Assembly (NCBI RefSeq): GCF_011007365.1
Contig: NZ_WFKM01000010.1
Location: 124,001-188,000 of the forward strand
From: Sphingobacterium sp. xlx-96
GTDB lineage: Bacteria > Bacteroidota > Bacteroidia > Sphingobacteriales > Sphingobacteriaceae
Reading direction: 5' to 3'
Length of the DNA: 64,000 nucleotides
Shown in pieces: positions 62,658-64,000 of this stretch (position 1 is its first letter; the number at the start of each line of letters is the position of its first letter). Position numbers and translations under genes: made by a program. The notes under the pieces are model-generated. The model was not told where the DNA came from. It was given only the letters and a program-made list of their open reading frames with translations, and made no database searches.

Positions 62658-62900
62658 ACTTTTTCAGTTTACAACCCTATTCCTAACGGATATTTATAAT
62701 AAGAAATCTTTGTTTAACTTAAGAAACTATTCCTAAAATCAACTTATGCCAATGAACAATTCAGCCAAATAAATAGATTATTTAGCTGAATCAATAGACT
62801 AGTAGTGTTTTATTTCCTGCTATTAATTGGTTTCATTTCAATTGACCGTGCATGTAACCGTTGAAAACTGCAGACTAATTTCAGTACTTGTTAAATAACT

Positions 62901-62926
62901 TACCTCCCCGTATTCACGAGGAGGTA
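62901..62926 (-). terminator. strong hairpin after the SusD-like gene
   Basis: On the minus strand 11 bp pair (TACCTCCTCGT with ACGGGGAGGTA, one T-G pair) around loop GAAT, 24 bp after the stop at 62950. The following tract is only weakly T-rich (AGTTATTT), so termination may be partial. The rest of the gap up to the GH95 start at 62657 holds nothing recognisable. Confidence 0.5.
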
Positions 62927-62949
62927 TCGTTCATCAGATCTATATTTTT

Positions 62950-64000
62950 TTAGTTAACATCCCACCAAACTTTTGTATTTTGATTGTTTTTAGGGGCAAC
63001 AGCATTAAAATTAGTCCCATTACTCGCAATTTCTGAAGCTGGATAAAGTAAACGCACGGGTAATTTATCAGCGGTGTTGAGCTGAATTCCATCTTGCACA
63101 TCGGGGTGTAATACCGGAAAGTCTAACCTGCGATATTCAGCATAGGTTTCATAACTCTCTAATATATTAGTGTTCATCCATTTCTGAATACCAATTTGTT
63201 CTAATGCAGTACTTGGATTAAGTGTGTAAGTAGACGAATTTACCAAAGCTACTTTTACAGCTGTCGTTGGTTGCACAGCCAAGCTAGGTACTTTAGTGGG
63301 TGCACCACTTTTAATATAGATGTCATAATAGGCTTCAATAGACCTTTTAATACCTTCATCATAATATGATTTGGCCATGGCAAAATCTCCCCCCGTAATG
63401 TATCCTTTCAAAGCTGCTTCGGCCAACAAGAAATCAACATCGGCAGCTGTTATACCTACCCCGGTCGGCAGCTTGGTATTTCTTACAAAAGTTGTCGAAT
63501 CTAAGCGCGCAATACGCAAAGGAATTGTAGTTGCATTCAACCCTAATGTAGCTTTGGCATCCTCAGCTGCTGGCATACCTTCATAAATCGGATTTGTTGC
63601 CGGTTTTTTGAAAAATATCGGCAACCGGGGGTCATTAGCGGCTACCATTTTATCGACCATTAGTTTTGGTGCGAAGCTAAAATTAGATTGCTCATTAAAT
63701 GCACGCGTTTGTGTGTTACCACCACCACCAGCCACCGCCGTCTGGTCGCCTAAATATAAATAGACATTATCAGCATTGGTTGTTACCATAGGTGCATTTG
63801 TACTCAATAAATCATTAATCTCCAGCTTGGTCTTGGCATCATCTTTAGCAGCGATACGAATCGCATAACGCAGTCTTAGTGAATTAGCAAATTTGACCCA
63901 CTTACTTAAATTTCCTTGAAACAAAATATCCTGTTGTGGAAATGCGGCATGAGAGGTGTACAATGTTGGTTGTAAAGTGGTAGCGGCCAATGAACTTGCA
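62950..64000 (-). CDS. SusD/RagB-type nutrient-binding outer-membrane lipoprotein (SusD-like_2), 5' end outside window
   Basis: The frame is open to the right edge (350 codons visible); the start, signal peptide and first part are missing. Visible blocks match the SusD-like_2 group: 'SKWVKFANSLRLRYAIRIAA', 'PKLMVDKMVAANDPRLPIFF', 'DVDFLLAEAALKGYITGGDF' and 'IQKWMNTNILESYETYAEYR' before the 'RLLYPASEIASNGTNFNAV' tail. It would partner with a SusC transporter located beyond the edge. GH95 lies 292 bp downstream. Confidence 0.9.
   Translation of the reverse strand, partial: ASSLAATTLQPTLYTSHAAFPQQDILFQGNLSKWVKFANSLRLRYAIRIAAKDDAKTKLEINDLLSTNAPMVTTNADNVYLYLGDQTAVAGGGGNTQTRAFNEQSNFSFAPKLMVDKMVAANDPRLPIFFKKPATNPIYEGMPAAEDAKATLGLNATTIPLRIARLDSTTFVRNTKLPTGVGITAADVDFLLAEAALKGYITGGDFAMAKSYYDEGIKRSIEAYYDIYIKSGAPTKVPSLAVQPTTAVKVALVNSSTYTLNPSTALEQIGIQKWMNTNILESYETYAEYRRLDFPVLHPDVQDGIQLNTADKLPVRLLYPASEIASNGTNFNAVAPKNNQNTKVWWDVN

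Noticed and set aside
1..64000. CRISPR arrays, insertion sequences, prophage genes or rRNA
   Set aside because: No regularly spaced repeats, transposase motifs, phage structural genes or rRNA segments were seen on reading both strands.

Overview
The window looks like the chromosome of a member of the phylum Bacteroidota, most likely family Sphingobacteriaceae (a Sphingobacterium- or Pedobacter-like organism). The evidence is SusC/SusD pairs, an ECF-sigma/FecR system, TAnnTTTG-type -7 promoter boxes, weak Shine-Dalgarno signals, and Bacteroidota families such as DUF2851, DUF4199 and SatD/DUF3307. I saw no phage, insertion sequence or CRISPR array.

Layout. (1) 1-17812, minus strand: a sigma/FecR-controlled outer-membrane uptake locus. 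In transcription order it holds an ECF sigma factor, FecR, SusC, SusD, a metallopeptidase-like lipoprotein, a second lipoprotein, an intrinsic terminator, two thioredoxin-fold proteins, an M16 peptidase, a third thioredoxin-fold protein and an S9-type peptidase cut by the window edge. The peptidases suggest peptide or protein foraging rather than glycan use. (2) 17813-18688: gene-free. (3) 18689-35594: an anaerobic/nitrogen-oxide island. It has a Crp/Fnr regulator with a co-transcribed NMO-like protein of unknown function, a clade II nitrous-oxide reductase cluster (cytochrome c, nosZ, membrane protein, nosL, nosD, nosF, nosY), a nitrosative-damage repair operon (Ric/hemerythrin, DUF2249 protein, heme-copper-oxidase-like membrane protein, SufT-like protein), an anaerobic ribonucleotide reductase operon whose glycyl-radical domain is a separate 61-residue ORF, and a second heme-copper-oxidase-like protein. 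(4) 35699-62657: mostly housekeeping (PAP2 phosphatase, acetate-type symporter, serine hydrolase, SatD/DUF3307, PPK2, aminotransferase, queA, ispD, an envelope/glycosyltransferase operon with a dihydroorotase-like protein, ubiX, DUF2851, ribD, prmC, tRNA-Lys) and a GH95 glycosidase. (5) 62950-64000: the 3' part of a SusD-like gene, probably a second polymer-utilisation locus together with the GH95 gene.

The main new observation is in region 3. Five promoters (the regulator gene itself, the nos cluster, the Ric operon, nrdD, and the membrane protein gene ending at 34320) each carry an imperfect TATGA-N6-TCATA palindrome. In every case its centre lies exactly 29.5 bp upstream of the first base of a TAnnTTTG -7 box. 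This predicts one Crp/Fnr-type regulon joining N2O respiration, NO-damage repair and anaerobic dNTP synthesis, with class II activation and autoregulation. The second is the split class III ribonucleotide reductase: NrdD ends after its zinc ribbon, and the radical-bearing RVMGY segment is encoded by an ATGA-overlapping mini-gene.
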